Notes: generated by a model from the letters alone, not told the origin. 64,000 bases of DNA from Bacillus infantis NRRL B-14911 (GCF_000473245.1 NC_022524.1:1574501-1638500); one strand, 5' to 3'; positions 1-8,363 are shown, counted from the stretch's first letter. Program-made: numbers and translations.

Positions 1-5
1 GATTA

Positions 6-1280
6 TCAGACGGAGTGGCTGATTGATTTCTCCGGAGCTGACGCTTTAAGCTTCTTAAGTACGTAGAGCAGCACTAGAGCCCCCATTAGGCAAGTGGCGC
101 TTCCTGCACCAGCCATAACATAAGATACACCCCATAATTTGGCCAGAAGGGCTCCCGCAGCAGGTGCAATCAGCATCGCGAAGGTCTGCAGGCCCATGGC
201 TGCAGCAGATACCCTGCCCATCATTTTCTGCGGTGTTTCGGACTGCAGCACATAACCATATGGAACAGCTTCACCTGCTCCGAAAAAGCCGAGCAGGAAG
301 GCACCTGCAAGCCAGACTATTTGGGGGAGATCAAGGATGCCGAAGCTGCCCAATCCGACCAGGATAATAAAAAGTCCGCTGATAAATGCTGAAGCAGACA
401 TTAAATGGATCGGACCCTTTTTCCAGAAAGTCCATTTTCCAAGCGCCAGTGACCCGGCAACACTCCCAAGTCCCACAGCACTGATTAAAAAGGTGAAACT
501 TTCTTGCGTGAATCCGAGATTTTTTGCGACAAAGATAAACAGTCCATCATATAGGAAGATGATGAAAAATGCGGCAGAAGACAGCAGAATAGAAATCTTC
601 AATAGCCGTGTGCCGGCAATATGCCTGATGCCAGCTGCGAAATCTGTCCAAAAGCTTTGCTCTTTCTCACCGGTCCTTTTTGCGGTTTCTGCATCGGCAG
701 GCAATCCTTTGGATGCCGGCAGCGAGGCCAAAAAGAGGATGCTGACCAGAAAACCGGCCGCTTCAAACAGAAACGGGCTCTTGGTACCGAATACGGCCAT
801 GAGGAGGCCCCCAAGCGCAGGACCGGCAATTTTCATGGTATTCACTGACAGCTGGCTCAGCGTCACAGCCTCCGGCAGCTTATCTTCGGCCACAATTGCC
901 CGGATCATGCTTTGCCTTGCCGGGTCATAAAGAGCAGCAGCAGTCCCTTTTAAAAAGACAAACAGCAGCAGTACATACAAATTTGGCGACCAGAAAAGTC
1001 CTGCGACAAATACAATTTTGCAAAACATGCAAACCATCATCAAAGTTTTCTTTGGCAGTCTGTCAACAAACACACTTGCAAACGGCCCGATCAAGACCCA
1101 GGGAATACCAAGAGTGATGATAACGGCAGCAATGGCAGATTCGCCAAGCCCCCAGTAATAGACAACAATGACCTGCAATGCCACAAAATCCAGCCAATTA
1201 CCTAAATCGGAAAAGACCTGCGCCCCAAAAAGGGAACGGAAGGCTTTATCTTTCAACGGGGAGAAAATGCCGTTTTTCAT
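6..1280 (-). CDS. MFS transporter, drug/siderophore-exporter type
   Basis: A 424-residue integral membrane protein with about 12 hydrophobic segments, the normal size for a single-chain major facilitator superfamily carrier. The loop after the second segment holds DRLPKK (residues 73-78), an MFS motif-A-like signature, and the overall pattern resembles the EntS/MFS_3 exporter group. Substrate cannot be read from sequence; efflux of a toxic compound is inferred from the adjacent regulator. Its ATG directly abuts the TAA of the upstream padR gene, and its ribosome site GGAGG lies inside the end of padR, so the two are one translationally coupled operon. The gene is complete; its stop lies at the very left edge of the window. 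Confidence 0.85.
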   Translation of the reverse strand: MKNGIFSPLKDKAFRSLFGAQVFSDLGNWLDFVALQVIVVYYWGLGESAIAAVIITLGIPWVLIGPFASVFVDRLPKKTLMMVCMFCKIVFVAGLFWSPNLYVLLLFVFLKGTAAALYDPARQSMIRAIVAEDKLPEAVTLSQLSVNTMKIAGPALGGLLMAVFGTKSPFLFEAAGFLVSILFLASLPASKGLPADAETAKRTGEKEQSFWTDFAAGIRHIAGTRLLKISILLSSAAFFIIFLYDGLFIFVAKNLGFTQESFTFLISAVGLGSVAGSLALGKWTFWKKGPIHLMSASAFISGLFIILVGLGSFGILDLPQIVWLAGAFLLGFFGAGEAVPYGYVLQSETPQKMMGRVSAAAMGLQTFAMLIAPAAGALLAKLWGVSYVMAGAGSATCLMGALVLLYVLKKLKASAPEKSISHSV

Positions 1281-1892
1281 TTATTCATCCTCCGATTTCA
1301 GTCCGAGCGATTCCCTGCGCCTGGACAGCAATTTTTTCTCTGCCCCGGTTGGATCCTGGCCTTCGGGCAATTCCCCGGCTTTTAATATGGATATGCTCTC
1401 GTCGATCCATCTCAGCTCCGTCTCCAGCCGCATCTCTGCATAGCGGATCGTCAGCATGCCTATACTGCTGACATAGGAAATCCCGTTCCTTGGCCATTCT
1501 TTCACGAAACCAAGGATATCTTCGGATTCGCGTTTTCTTTTCTCGAGATGGCTGATTAAATGGCGGGTATCCATATCCTTGTGCCAGGTGCTCATTTTCA
1601 TGAATAGTTCATCTTTGACTGCCGGGTATGCTGGCGGGGTGCACAGCCACTCTTCAAATTCCTGCCACCCTTTTTCCGTCAGTTCATACAATTTTTTATT
1701 CCGTCCATTTTCCTCTTTTTCCATTGAGTATACATAGCCCTCTTCCTCCAGCTTTTTCAGCTTCGGATAAATGCTTCCATAGCTCATGCCCCAATAAAGC
1801 CCTGCTGCTTTATGTTCAAATTCTGATTTAATATCATAGCCAGAGCTGGGCCAAAAGCTTAGTACTGCAAGTAAGCTGTGTTCAGTTGACAA
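1281..1892 (-). CDS. PadR family transcriptional regulator
   Basis: A 203-residue protein with an N-terminal winged-helix PadR domain (GYDIKSEF, then YGSIYPKLKKLEEEGYV, the recognition helix and wing) and a C-terminal helical domain of the Vir_act_alpha_C kind used for dimerisation. I chose the TTG at 1892 because GGAGGG lies the right distance upstream and the PadR fold starts there; a longer reading frame to 1967 would run through the inverted repeat and lacks a ribosome site. PadR proteins typically repress a neighbouring transporter operon and release on binding the substrate; the arrangement padR-MFS plus the perfect palindrome upstream fits autoregulation. Ligand unknown. Confidence 0.88.
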   Translation of the reverse strand: MSTEHSLLAVLSFWPSSGYDIKSEFEHKAAGLYWGMSYGSIYPKLKKLEEEGYVYSMEKEENGRNKKLYELTEKGWQEFEEWLCTPPAYPAVKDELFMKMSTWHKDMDTRHLISHLEKRKRESEDILGFVKEWPRNGISYVSSIGMLTIRYAEMRLETELRWIDESISILKAGELPEGQDPTGAEKKLLSRRRESLGLKSEDE

Positions 1893-1907
1893 GATAATCC
1901 CTCCACA

Positions 1908-1946
1908 TATCATATTGATATATCGACTTGATATATCAATATGATA
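1908..1946. promoter_or_regulatory. Perfect 17-bp inverted repeat, probable PadR operator
   Basis: The arm TATCATATTGATATATC (1908-1924) is repeated exactly as its reverse complement at 1930-1946 with the 5-base spacer GACTT. It sits 16 bases upstream of the padR start codon, where it would overlap the promoter or the transcript start. PadR dimers bind AT-rich dyads of this kind. No T-run follows, so it is not a terminator. Confidence 0.8.
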
Positions 1947-1969
1947 CATTAGATGGAAGAAAATCACAA

Positions 1970-2160
1970 TAGGCTTTTTTATATTTTGGCTGTGTTAGTG
2001 TACCTTGTTGGTTTTGGGCTCATTTTTAGCCAGATATTCGTCCTGCGGCCAAAAAAGCGAGATTTCTTTCGGCAGGACGAATATCTGGCTGCAGAAATGC
2101 GCGCAAACGAGAGTTTCACACGATGAGCCCAAAATCAACAGCAATGTTTAACAAAGCCTA
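1970..2160. repeat. MITE-like palindromic element, copy 1
   Basis: A non-coding element of about 190 bp bounded by TAGGCTTT and AAAGCCTA. Inside, GGGCTCAT pairs with ATGAGCCC and a second nested hairpin is formed by GCCAGATATTCGTCCTGC against its complement. The outer parts (GGCTGTGTTAGTGT, then TTGTTGRTTTKGGGCT; and on the right CAACARYAATGTTTAA) recur in the copy near 7.3 kb, while the centres differ. No transposase frame is present. Likely a non-autonomous mobile or REP-like repeat; the mobilising enzyme is unknown. Confidence 0.65.
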
Positions 2161-2240
2161 TTTTTTGATTTGTTTGAAAATCCGGCAGGAAGAAACTAAT
2201 AGAAAGATTACGGGCAGCCAATATTTCTAATCAAAATGGA

Positions 2241-2276
2241 AAACCCCATCCTGCCAATCTTTGCAGGATGGGGTTC
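2241..2276 (-). terminator. Intrinsic terminator of ykuD
   Basis: A 13-bp stem AACCCCATCCTGC with its exact complement, loop of 8, followed on the minus strand by a short T-run, just past the ykuD stop codon. Confidence 0.75.
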
Positions 2277-2278
2277 TT

Positions 2279-2791
2279 TCAATTTCTAATCATAACCCGT
2301 GTTCCATTTGGTACAATTCCGGAAAGTTCCAGTACATCCTGGTTATTCATCCGCACACAGCCTTTGGAGACTGCCTTGCCGATGGAAGCAGGGTTATTGG
2401 TGCCATGGATCCCGTAGCCTGCTTTTGATAAAGAAAGCCACATGATGCCAAAAGGACCGCCAGGATTGGGTTCGCGATTAACAATTACATAATCGCCTGG
2501 CGGTGTTTGTGTCAGCATCTTGCCGATGCCGACAGGATAGGTTTTTTGTAGGATTCCATTTTTAAGGAGAGACAAGCGGCGGGTGGATAACGTAATGCTT
2601 ATTGAATACGGGATTGCTGAAGGCTCAGGAAGTCCGGGAATCATCACTCTTTGCCCTTGATAAATCTGATTGGGGTTGCTGATTTGCGGGTTTGCGGCCA
2701 ATAACTGGGCAATCGGGCGGCGGTAGTCCATTGAGATGCTTGTCAGGGTTTCGCCTTGCCTTACTGTATGGTAGATAAGCAGCCACTCCAT
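2279..2791 (-). CDS. ykuD: LysM plus L,D-transpeptidase (YkuD)
   Basis: A 170-residue protein that very closely resembles B. subtilis YkuD. An N-terminal LysM peptidoglycan-binding module (residues about 7-52) is followed by the catalytic domain with His129 (GIHGTNNP) and the nucleophile Cys145 in SKGCVRM, Arg147 completing the site. The family makes 3-3 L,D crosslinks in peptidoglycan; the B. subtilis protein is found in the spore. No signal peptide is visible, as in the B. subtilis enzyme. The start codon lacks a clear ribosome site; the frame could begin slightly downstream at the residues LLIYHTV, which match the YkuD N-terminus. It lies downstream of ykuE in the same direction, the order seen in B. 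subtilis. Confidence 0.92.
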   Translation of the reverse strand: MEWLLIYHTVRQGETLTSISMDYRRPIAQLLAANPQISNPNQIYQGQRVMIPGLPEPSAIPYSISITLSTRRLSLLKNGILQKTYPVGIGKMLTQTPPGDYVIVNREPNPGGPFGIMWLSLSKAGYGIHGTNNPASIGKAVSKGCVRMNNQDVLELSGIVPNGTRVMIRN

Positions 2792-2857
2792 TCACAGGTT
2801 TATTACAGCATATGCACCAGCGGCTGTATTTTTCCTCCTGAGTGCAGATGTCTGCTC

Positions 2858-3724
2858 TCAGGAGGAATGGAAGGTGAAAAGTGTCAGCTCAGGCTTGGAT
2901 AAAAATCTGAATGGAAGCCTTGTAGTGCCGAGCCCTCGATTGACATAAAGAGTCAAAGGGTCTGTGTCGCCGATTGTATAAAAGCCTTCATAGTATTTTT
3001 GTCCATAAGGCGGGGTGACCAGTGCCCCAAAAAACGGAATCTTAACCTGTCCTCCGTGGCTGTGGCCGCTCAGCTGAAAGTGGAAGGAATTTTCATATGC
3101 CTTGTCTGCCAGGTCCGGAGCGTGTGACAGGAGGATGCTGTAGTGTCCTTCCGGAATGCTTCCTGCCGTTTTTTTCAAATCGGGCCTTCCGAGCATGGCA
3201 TCATCAACTCCCGCTATATAAATGCTGTTCTCTCCAAGCTTCACTTGATGAGACTCATTGAGGAGGAGTCTGAAGCCGCTTTTTTCAATGATATTTTTAT
3301 AGATATCGGACCCGTAACCGCCGTGGTCATGGTTGCCGTAAACGGCAAATTTGCCGAAAGGGGCATTAAGCTGCTCAAGGATTGAGACAATCCGCTCTGC
3401 CTGCAAGAATTTATTAGGCTCATCCATCAGATCCCCAGTAAAGAAGATGATATCCGGCTCCAGGCTGTTTATTTTGCCGGCGAGTTTTTCAAGCTGGCCG
3501 AGCGTGTACTGGAAGCCTATATGGGTATCGCTGAATTGCACAGCCCTGAAATTATTGAAGGCCTGCGGGATGGATGGATCTATTATCTTATGGACGGCCG
3601 TGTCCAGTAACTTCGGTTCAATCTCCCGCGCGTAATAATAGCTTCCGGAGCCTGCCGCCAATGCTGTCAAAAGAGACCCGGCAGCTGTTTTCAGAAATGA
3701 TCTTCGTGATATTTTTTTAGTCAT
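2858..3724 (-). CDS. ykuE: Metallophosphoesterase, Tat-exported (YkuE)
   Basis: A 288-residue calcineurin-like phosphoesterase. The N-terminus carries a twin-arginine signal, SRRSFLK at residues 6-12, followed by a hydrophobic Ala/Leu stretch, so the folded, metal-loaded enzyme should leave through the Tat pathway; B. subtilis YkuE is an established Tat substrate bound to the cell wall. All metallophosphoesterase motifs are present: FSDTHIG, FTGDLMDE, YGNHDHGG, LSHAPD and SGHSHGGQ. The physiological substrate is not known. It is transcribed toward ykuD and away from fadH. Confidence 0.9.
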   Translation of the reverse strand: MTKKISRRSFLKTAAGSLLTALAAGSGSYYYAREIEPKLLDTAVHKIIDPSIPQAFNNFRAVQFSDTHIGFQYTLGQLEKLAGKINSLEPDIIFFTGDLMDEPNKFLQAERIVSILEQLNAPFGKFAVYGNHDHGGYGSDIYKNIIEKSGFRLLLNESHQVKLGENSIYIAGVDDAMLGRPDLKKTAGSIPEGHYSILLSHAPDLADKAYENSFHFQLSGHSHGGQVKIPFFGALVTPPYGQKYYEGFYTIGDTDPLTLYVNRGLGTTRLPFRFLSKPELTLFTFHSS

Positions 3725-3891
3725 ATATCTACCAGCCTATCTATATATGAATATACGTATTTATACTATCAGACAAGTGCGGGGAAAAGAAGGCGGCAAT
3801 TCGCAGCAAATCGAAGAACAAGGTGACATTAAAGGAAAAAATTAGAAAAAACTCTGTCCAAATCTCTTTCTAATAATTTTATATTAAAAAT

Positions 3892-3945
3892 ATTAGAAAA
3901 TTCTCCATTTATGTTAAAATAGAATAATGAACGACTATTCATTTT
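3892..3945 (+). promoter_or_regulatory. fadH promoter with FadR-like operator
   Basis: A -10 TAAAAT lies at 3915-3920 with a weak -35 around 3893. Immediately after it, at 3928-3945, TGAACGACTATTCATTTT agrees at about 15 of 18 positions with the B. subtilis FadR box TGAATGACTATTCATTCA. FadR represses fatty-acid degradation genes, including fadH, until long-chain acyl-CoA releases it; position over the transcript start fits repression. Confidence 0.7.
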
Positions 3946-3960
3946 TTGAGGGGGATTTTC

Positions 3961-4722
3961 ATGGAAGGCAAAACAGTCATAGTGACCGGCGGATCGAGCG
4001 GGATGGGCAAATATATGGCAAAAAGATTCTCGGAAGCTGGAGCAAATGTCATGATTACCGGCCGCAATATGGAAAAGCTGGAGGAAGCTAAAAAGGAAAT
4101 CGAAACGAAGGGAGAAGTGCTTCCTTTTCAAATGGATGTCAGGGAGCCTGAGCATGTTAAAGCGATGGCGGAAAAAGCACATGATACTTTTGGCAGCATT
4201 GATTTTCTTGTCAATAATGCTGCTGGGAACTTCATTTGCCCGGCAGAGAGCCTGAGCGCCAATGGCTGGAATTCCGTCATTAATATCGTTTTAAATGGAA
4301 CATTTTACTGCAGCAGCGAAATCGGAAAGTATTGGATTGAGAAGGGCATTAAAGGCAGCATCATCAACATGGTTGCCACTTATGCCTGGGATGCCGGGCC
4401 GGGGGTGATTCACTCGGCGGCTGCTAAGGCGGGGGTTCTTTCAATGACAAGGACGCTTGCTGTTGAGTGGGGCAGGAAGTATGGCATCCGTGTTAATGCA
4501 ATAGCGCCAGGTCCTATTGAAAGGACAGGCGGTGCAGAAAAGCTTTGGGAGTCAGAGGAAGCAGCGAAAAGAACCTTGAACAGTGTCCCTTTAGGCCGGC
4601 TTGGAAAGCCGGAGGAAATTGCCGGGCTTGCGTTCTTCCTCTTTTCTGAACAAGCTGCCTATATTAATGGTGAATGTATTTCAATGGATGGGGGCCAGTG
4701 GCTCAACCAGCATCCTTTTTAA
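3961..4722 (+). CDS. fadH: 2,4-dienoyl-CoA reductase, SDR family (FadH)
   Basis: A 253-residue short-chain dehydrogenase closely matching B. subtilis YkuF/FadH. TGGSSGMGK at the N-terminus is the NADPH-binding glycine motif and NNAAGN the structural SDR motif. In place of the usual YxxxK catalytic pair it has HSAAAK, the pattern typical of dienoyl-CoA reductases. It would reduce 2,4-dienoyl-CoA intermediates so that polyunsaturated fatty acids can enter beta-oxidation. The ATG at 3961 follows GAGGGGG; a TTG 15 bases upstream overlaps that ribosome site and is rejected. A FadR-like box sits in its promoter. It appears monocistronic, with a terminator directly after. Confidence 0.93.
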   Translation: MEGKTVIVTGGSSGMGKYMAKRFSEAGANVMITGRNMEKLEEAKKEIETKGEVLPFQMDVREPEHVKAMAEKAHDTFGSIDFLVNNAAGNFICPAESLSANGWNSVINIVLNGTFYCSSEIGKYWIEKGIKGSIINMVATYAWDAGPGVIHSAAAKAGVLSMTRTLAVEWGRKYGIRVNAIAPGPIERTGGAEKLWESEEAAKRTLNSVPLGRLGKPEEIAGLAFFLFSEQAAYINGECISMDGGQWLNQHPF

Positions 4723-4734
4723 CTGCTATGAGAA

Positions 4735-4765
4735 CAGCGGCCTATCAGGCCGCTGCTCTTTCTTA
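4735..4765. terminator. Terminator between convergent fadH and C39 gene
   Basis: CAGCGGCCT (4735-4743) pairs with AGGCCGCTG (4747-4755), followed by CTCTTTCTT on the plus strand. It reaches the stop codon of the convergent downstream gene. Confidence 0.7.
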
Positions 4766-5521
4766 TTTATAGCTAATTGCCCTGGATTTCAATGCAAGCC
4801 ATGAGGATTTGAATTTTTCTTTTGTGATGCGCACCTGTTTTTTCCCTGACAGCGGGTCATTTATATAAACAAACCGTGTGTCATAGCCTACAAGGGTTAC
4901 CGCATGCAAATCGAGCGGCGTTTTAATTAACTCTCCTTCATGCGTCCAGGATTCCCATCGGTCAGGAAGCCTGTAATCACCTGTTGTCCATACTACTGCA
5001 GGATAGCCCTGGCTTACGTGTGACAGAATGTCTTCAAAGGATTTCCCCGTCAGATTCACTGCTCTGCCAGGAAGGTACTGCAGGGCCAGTTCAAAGATCG
5101 GTTTATCAAAGGCTGCATAGCCCGCTTGCTTTCCGGTCATGTCCCCGACAAACCCGTGGGCAGGATTTCCCCATTGAACAATATCCCTGTTTGATTTTAT
5201 AATTGGATCAGGATCTTTTTTTATTTTGTGATAAAGGTCCATTTTATCAGCCTTGACTCCTGCGTATTGGAGCATCATGGCAAGGCTCGTCACTTCACAG
5301 CCATATTTCAGCTCAGGATTCTGCTTTATCAGCGGAACATCCAATATAACCTTCTCCCTGCCGGCAGCATTTTCAGGCTGCCCGGCAGTCTCCTTGCCTG
5401 CTGACAGGTTTTCTTGTATCTCACCCGAAGACTGGCCCTTCATTGCAGACTCCTGTTTGTCGAGGTGGCTGCTGCAGCCCAGCAGCGGAAGCATTAAGAT
5501 GATCATATACATATTTTTCAA
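4763..5521 (-). CDS. C39-like cysteine peptidase lipoprotein
   Basis: A 252-residue exported lipoprotein: hydrophobic N-terminus ending in the lipobox LLGC (Cys16), then a polar linker to about residue 60, then a C39_2/papain-like domain. The likely catalytic Cys75 lies in YGCEVTSLAMML, with a His in LDLHAVTLVGYD and an Asp in YINDPLSGK completing the triad. Related domains occur in B. subtilis YvpB-type proteins. Substrate unknown; anchoring outside the membrane suggests processing of a cell-surface protein or peptide. It has no partner ABC transporter nearby, so a bacteriocin-processing role is not supported. Not part of the B. subtilis fadH-ykuI neighbourhood, so an insertion by comparison. 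Confidence 0.82.
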   Translation of the reverse strand: MKNMYMIILMLPLLGCSSHLDKQESAMKGQSSGEIQENLSAGKETAGQPENAAGREKVILDVPLIKQNPELKYGCEVTSLAMMLQYAGVKADKMDLYHKIKKDPDPIIKSNRDIVQWGNPAHGFVGDMTGKQAGYAAFDKPIFELALQYLPGRAVNLTGKSFEDILSHVSQGYPAVVWTTGDYRLPDRWESWTHEGELIKTPLDLHAVTLVGYDTRFVYINDPLSGKKQVRITKEKFKSSWLALKSRAISYK

Positions 5522-5714
5522 GGCTGGCCCTTCCTTCTATCCGGCGTTCCGAAAACAGGCCATGCCAGATCAAGAAACGGCTCCAGTTTTATTTTTATCA
5601 TGGCTGGCCAAAGTTATTCCGGCGGTGTTGAACTTGGCCATATGCCTGCTGCGGGGAGTGCTTACATCCTGTTTGGCAGGCTCCAATAATTAAAATGAAA
5701 GGCGGGGAAAAGCG

Positions 5715-6929
5715 ATGGATGCATTGGATATATTAACAGAACTTGACCGCGTTATACCGCATTTCCAGGCCATATTCAGTGCTGACGAACATAAGGTTAT
5801 CGGTTATGAGGTATTGGGGAGATTTACTGCCGGCGGCTCGGCCGAAAGCCTTGGCCCGTTTTTTCTGGATGACAGCATCCCCGAAGAATACAGGCTTGAA
5901 GTGGATAACACGGTCCTGATGAAAGCACTCGATCATTTTGCCGGCAGGAAAGGGGAAGAGCTCATTTTCATCAACCGGGACGCCAGTCTTCTCATGCACG
6001 ATTCCGGGGAGCATTTCCTGCAGCTCCTTTTGCAATACCAGGATAAAGGCATCAGCCCCGAAAGAATTGTACTCGAGATTACCGAAAGAAATTACAAGGG
6101 AGATCTTGAACACCTCGATCACCTCCTTAATTACTACAGGACGTACGGAATCAAGATAGCCGTTGACAATATGGGGAATGACAGCAGCAGGCTTGACAGG
6201 ATCGGCCAGCTTTCCCCTGATATCATTAAAGCGGACCTAAAGGGTCTCAGGTCGAATGCGTCAGCTGCATCCTACCGTGATATTTTGTATTCTCTTTCCC
6301 TCCTGGCAAGAAGAATCGGGGCGACTCTCCTGTTTGAAAATATTGAAATGGTGTACCAGCTGCAGTTCGCCTGGAAAAATGGCGGAAGATACTACCAGGG
6401 ATTTTATTTGTCCACACCCCAGGCTGCTACTATCGAGAAAGATTACCTGAAGGAAAAGCTGAAAACTGAATTCCATCGTTTTATCCTCCATGAAACAAAG
6501 AAGCTGGAAAAGATCCATGCAGCTGCTGAAGGATTTCAGACTAAAATCCAGGAGCTTTTGTCCAAGTACAAGAAAATTCAGGATTATGAAGAGCTTCTGC
6601 TGGCATTGTCGGGGGAAATGGATGGAGTTGCTTTCAGGATGTACGTATGCGATGTGGAAGGCTTCCAGCAGTCCCCCAATATCTTCAAAAAGGATGGAGA
6701 CTGGATCATCCAGCATAAATATTACAGGAAGAACTGGAGCTGGCGCCCATACTTCCTTGAAAACATAGTGAGGATGAGAAATGACCAAAAAGGAATCCTG
6801 TCTGATCTGTACAGTGATATTGAAACAGGGGAAACCATCAGGACTTTTTCTTTCCCTTTGCATTCAAAGGATTACCTTTTCATAGATATTGCTTATTCTT
6901 TCTTGTATGACCAGGAAGGTCTGTTATAA
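5715..6929 (+). CDS. ykuI: EAL-domain c-di-GMP receptor-like protein (YkuI)
   Basis: A 404-residue protein matching B. subtilis YkuI along its full length. The EAL domain fills roughly residues 15-250, with the signature residues read as EVL (residues 32-34) rather than EAL, and the conserved DNMG and ENIE-type segments. After a helical linker comes the YkuI_C PAS-like sensor domain (about 270-400). The B. subtilis protein binds c-di-GMP but has not shown clear phosphodiesterase activity, so it may be a receptor. No transmembrane segment is seen; it is cytoplasmic. Start chosen by GGCGGGG seven bases upstream. Confidence 0.92.
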   Translation: MDALDILTELDRVIPHFQAIFSADEHKVIGYEVLGRFTAGGSAESLGPFFLDDSIPEEYRLEVDNTVLMKALDHFAGRKGEELIFINRDASLLMHDSGEHFLQLLLQYQDKGISPERIVLEITERNYKGDLEHLDHLLNYYRTYGIKIAVDNMGNDSSRLDRIGQLSPDIIKADLKGLRSNASAASYRDILYSLSLLARRIGATLLFENIEMVYQLQFAWKNGGRYYQGFYLSTPQAATIEKDYLKEKLKTEFHRFILHETKKLEKIHAAAEGFQTKIQELLSKYKKIQDYEELLLALSGEMDGVAFRMYVCDVEGFQQSPNIFKKDGDWIIQHKYYRKNWSWRPYFLENIVRMRNDQKGILSDLYSDIETGETIRTFSFPLHSKDYLFIDIAYSFLYDQEGLL

Positions 6930-6998
6930 GATTTTTCCTGTATAGTCCCTGAAGGTAAGTGGCACATTAGGAATACTACTTTCCCGGGGGGAGTTCAA

Positions 6999-7238
6999 AT
7001 GAGCGCTTTTATGACCATCCTTCTGATCATCGCTGCAGGCATTCTGCTGACCGGCTTATTATATACGATGTCCATCGCGCGAAATCAGAGAGCGGTAAAG
7101 GGAGATATGGATTCAAGCATTTCCCGGCAGGTGCAGGATCATCCTTACATCCGGAATCCTGTCATTCTGACATATGCCATCTGCTTCATTCTTTTAGTCA
7201 TCTTTATTGCCTACTACACAACTACAGTCAGCTGGTAG
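6999..7238 (+). CDS. Small two-segment membrane protein
   Basis: A 79-residue protein with hydrophobic stretches at about residues 4-26 and 55-75, joined by a polar, charged loop, so both ends probably lie on the same side of the membrane. A strong ribosome site (GGGGGGAG) precedes the ATG. It follows ykuI by 70 bases and may be cotranscribed, and has its own terminator after it. I do not recognise a family with known function; small proteins of this layout are conserved hypotheticals in Bacillaceae. Confidence 0.7.
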   Translation: MSAFMTILLIIAAGILLTGLLYTMSIARNQRAVKGDMDSSISRQVQDHPYIRNPVILTYAICFILLVIFIAYYTTTVSW

Positions 7239-7253
7239 CTGATATGAAAAGGA

Positions 7254-7283
7254 GGGACTGCCGTTCAGGCAGTCTCTTTTTTA
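7254..7283 (+). terminator. Intrinsic terminator
   Basis: GGACTGCC pairs with GGCAGTCT around a 5-base loop, followed by CTTTTTTATT. Terminates the small membrane protein gene. Confidence 0.8.
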
Positions 7284-7286
7284 TTA

Positions 7287-7377
7287 TTTGGCTGTGTTAG
7301 TGTTCCCTGTTGATTTGGGGCTGTATTTCAGCCAGCTGAAATACAGCCCCAAATCAACAATAATGTTTAATAAATCC
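7287..7377. repeat. MITE-like palindromic element, copy 2
   Basis: A compact 90-bp element with the same ends as the copy near 2 kb: GGCTGTGTTAGTGT on the left and AATGTTTAATAAATCCTA on the right. Almost all of it folds on itself: TGTTGATTTGGGGCTGTATT pairs with the exact complement on the other side, the centre being TCAGCCAGCTGA. Non-coding; the left end abuts the preceding terminator. Confidence 0.65.
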
Positions 7378-7435
7378 TATTATTCAAGAAATTATTAAAC
7401 GTATGTCTGTGAATCATTTGGAATATTTTATCAAC

Positions 7436-7551
7436 GTCCAGCAGCTCCGCCGAGGTCACAAGCCAAACTTCCCAAAAAGGCAAAGAACGCTTTTCTGGGA
7501 GGTTCGTCTAATGCTTGTCGGGATGATTAAGAGCTTGCGCTTTTGTTCTTC
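7436..7551. repeat. Modular palindromic repeat, unit D
   Basis: Begins GTCCAGCAGC and ends GCTTGCGCTTTTGTTC. It contains the inner hairpin with conserved loop AAAGAAC, flanked by a CTTCCC / GGGAGG stem. It shares module order with the units at 19.5, 26.4 and 41.6 kb but has the short right half without the GC-rich insertion. Between it and the next gene (7552-7690) I see only AT-rich promoter-like sequence. Confidence 0.7.
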
Positions 7552-7702
7552 CAATAAATGTACAGGTGAAATTCCTTGAAAACTGTTAGTCCTTCCTTAA
7601 ATCGGGTAATTTCTTTAATAAATGTAAGAACTGTTCTAAAAAAATTCATTTGTTTTTTAATTTCACGGATTATGACAAATAAACAATGAGGAGGAAGGAT
7701 TT

Positions 7703-8362
7703 GTGTATATAAAAGAGATGATTATCCTGTCTGCTGCAGCCATTCTGGCGTTTATGCTTCCGAAGGCAGGTGCAGAAGCTGCTGAAGACCATGCTCTGGA
7801 AAACAGGGAAGAGGTGCTGCAGTTCCTGGAAAGTGCTTTTGAAGCGCAGACATCTCTGAGTGAGGAGCCAAGATCGCTGGAAGAGATAGAAGCTGTTCTT
7901 GACCCTTATTTTACAGACAGCTATGCAAGCCTCTTTCTGCAGGAGAACCTGTCAGAGGAAGGGAACGGGAATATTATTTACGGAACTGACTTTGGTTTGT
8001 ATTATATACCGTTCTTTGAGTTTACGGAGGAGACGAAAGTGGTCATTGATCCTGGAAAAATTCTTGTTTTTGAATATTTTCCAGCAATGAACGAAGGTCC
8101 AACTGCTTATGCAGGACATTATGAAGGCATCCGGATCGAAAAAACTGATTCAGGCTGGAAAGTGGCAGAATGGCTTTATGATGAGGCGCCCCTGAATATA
8201 TTATCAAGTGCGACTTCTGATTTAGTATACAAAGGATCCAATGACAGGACCGGATTCTCAAGGGATGCGGATAATCTTAAACCGATGGCCGGCAGCGTTT
8301 TGCCGGTTCCCGGCCTGACCCTGAGCTGCAGTGATAAAAGGCTGCTGCTGATGGAGGCATAA
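7703..8362 (+). CDS. Secreted protein of unknown function
   Basis: A 219-residue protein starting at GTG behind GAGGAGG. The first 25 residues form a signal peptide (hydrophobic MIILSAAAILAFMLP, then small residues AGAEAA suitable for cleavage). The mature part is acidic, about half is an alpha/beta region with FFEFTEETKVVIDPG and GHYEGIRIEK, resembling the DUF3993-type exported proteins of Bacillaceae, though I am not certain of the family. No catalytic motif or membrane anchor is evident. It stands alone between a repeat region and a bidirectional terminator. Confidence 0.7.
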   Translation: MYIKEMIILSAAAILAFMLPKAGAEAAEDHALENREEVLQFLESAFEAQTSLSEEPRSLEEIEAVLDPYFTDSYASLFLQENLSEEGNGNIIYGTDFGLYYIPFFEFTEETKVVIDPGKILVFEYFPAMNEGPTAYAGHYEGIRIEKTDSGWKVAEWLYDEAPLNILSSATSDLVYKGSNDRTGFSRDADNLKPMAGSVLPVPGLTLSCSDKRLLLMEA

Positions 8363-8363
8363 A

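Noticed and set aside
2832-2866. Hairpin TTCCTCCTGAG/CTCAGGAGGAA at the end of ykuE
   Set aside because: On the ykuE strand the stem is followed by As, not Ts, so I could not support it as the ykuE terminator, although it may still pause polymerase.
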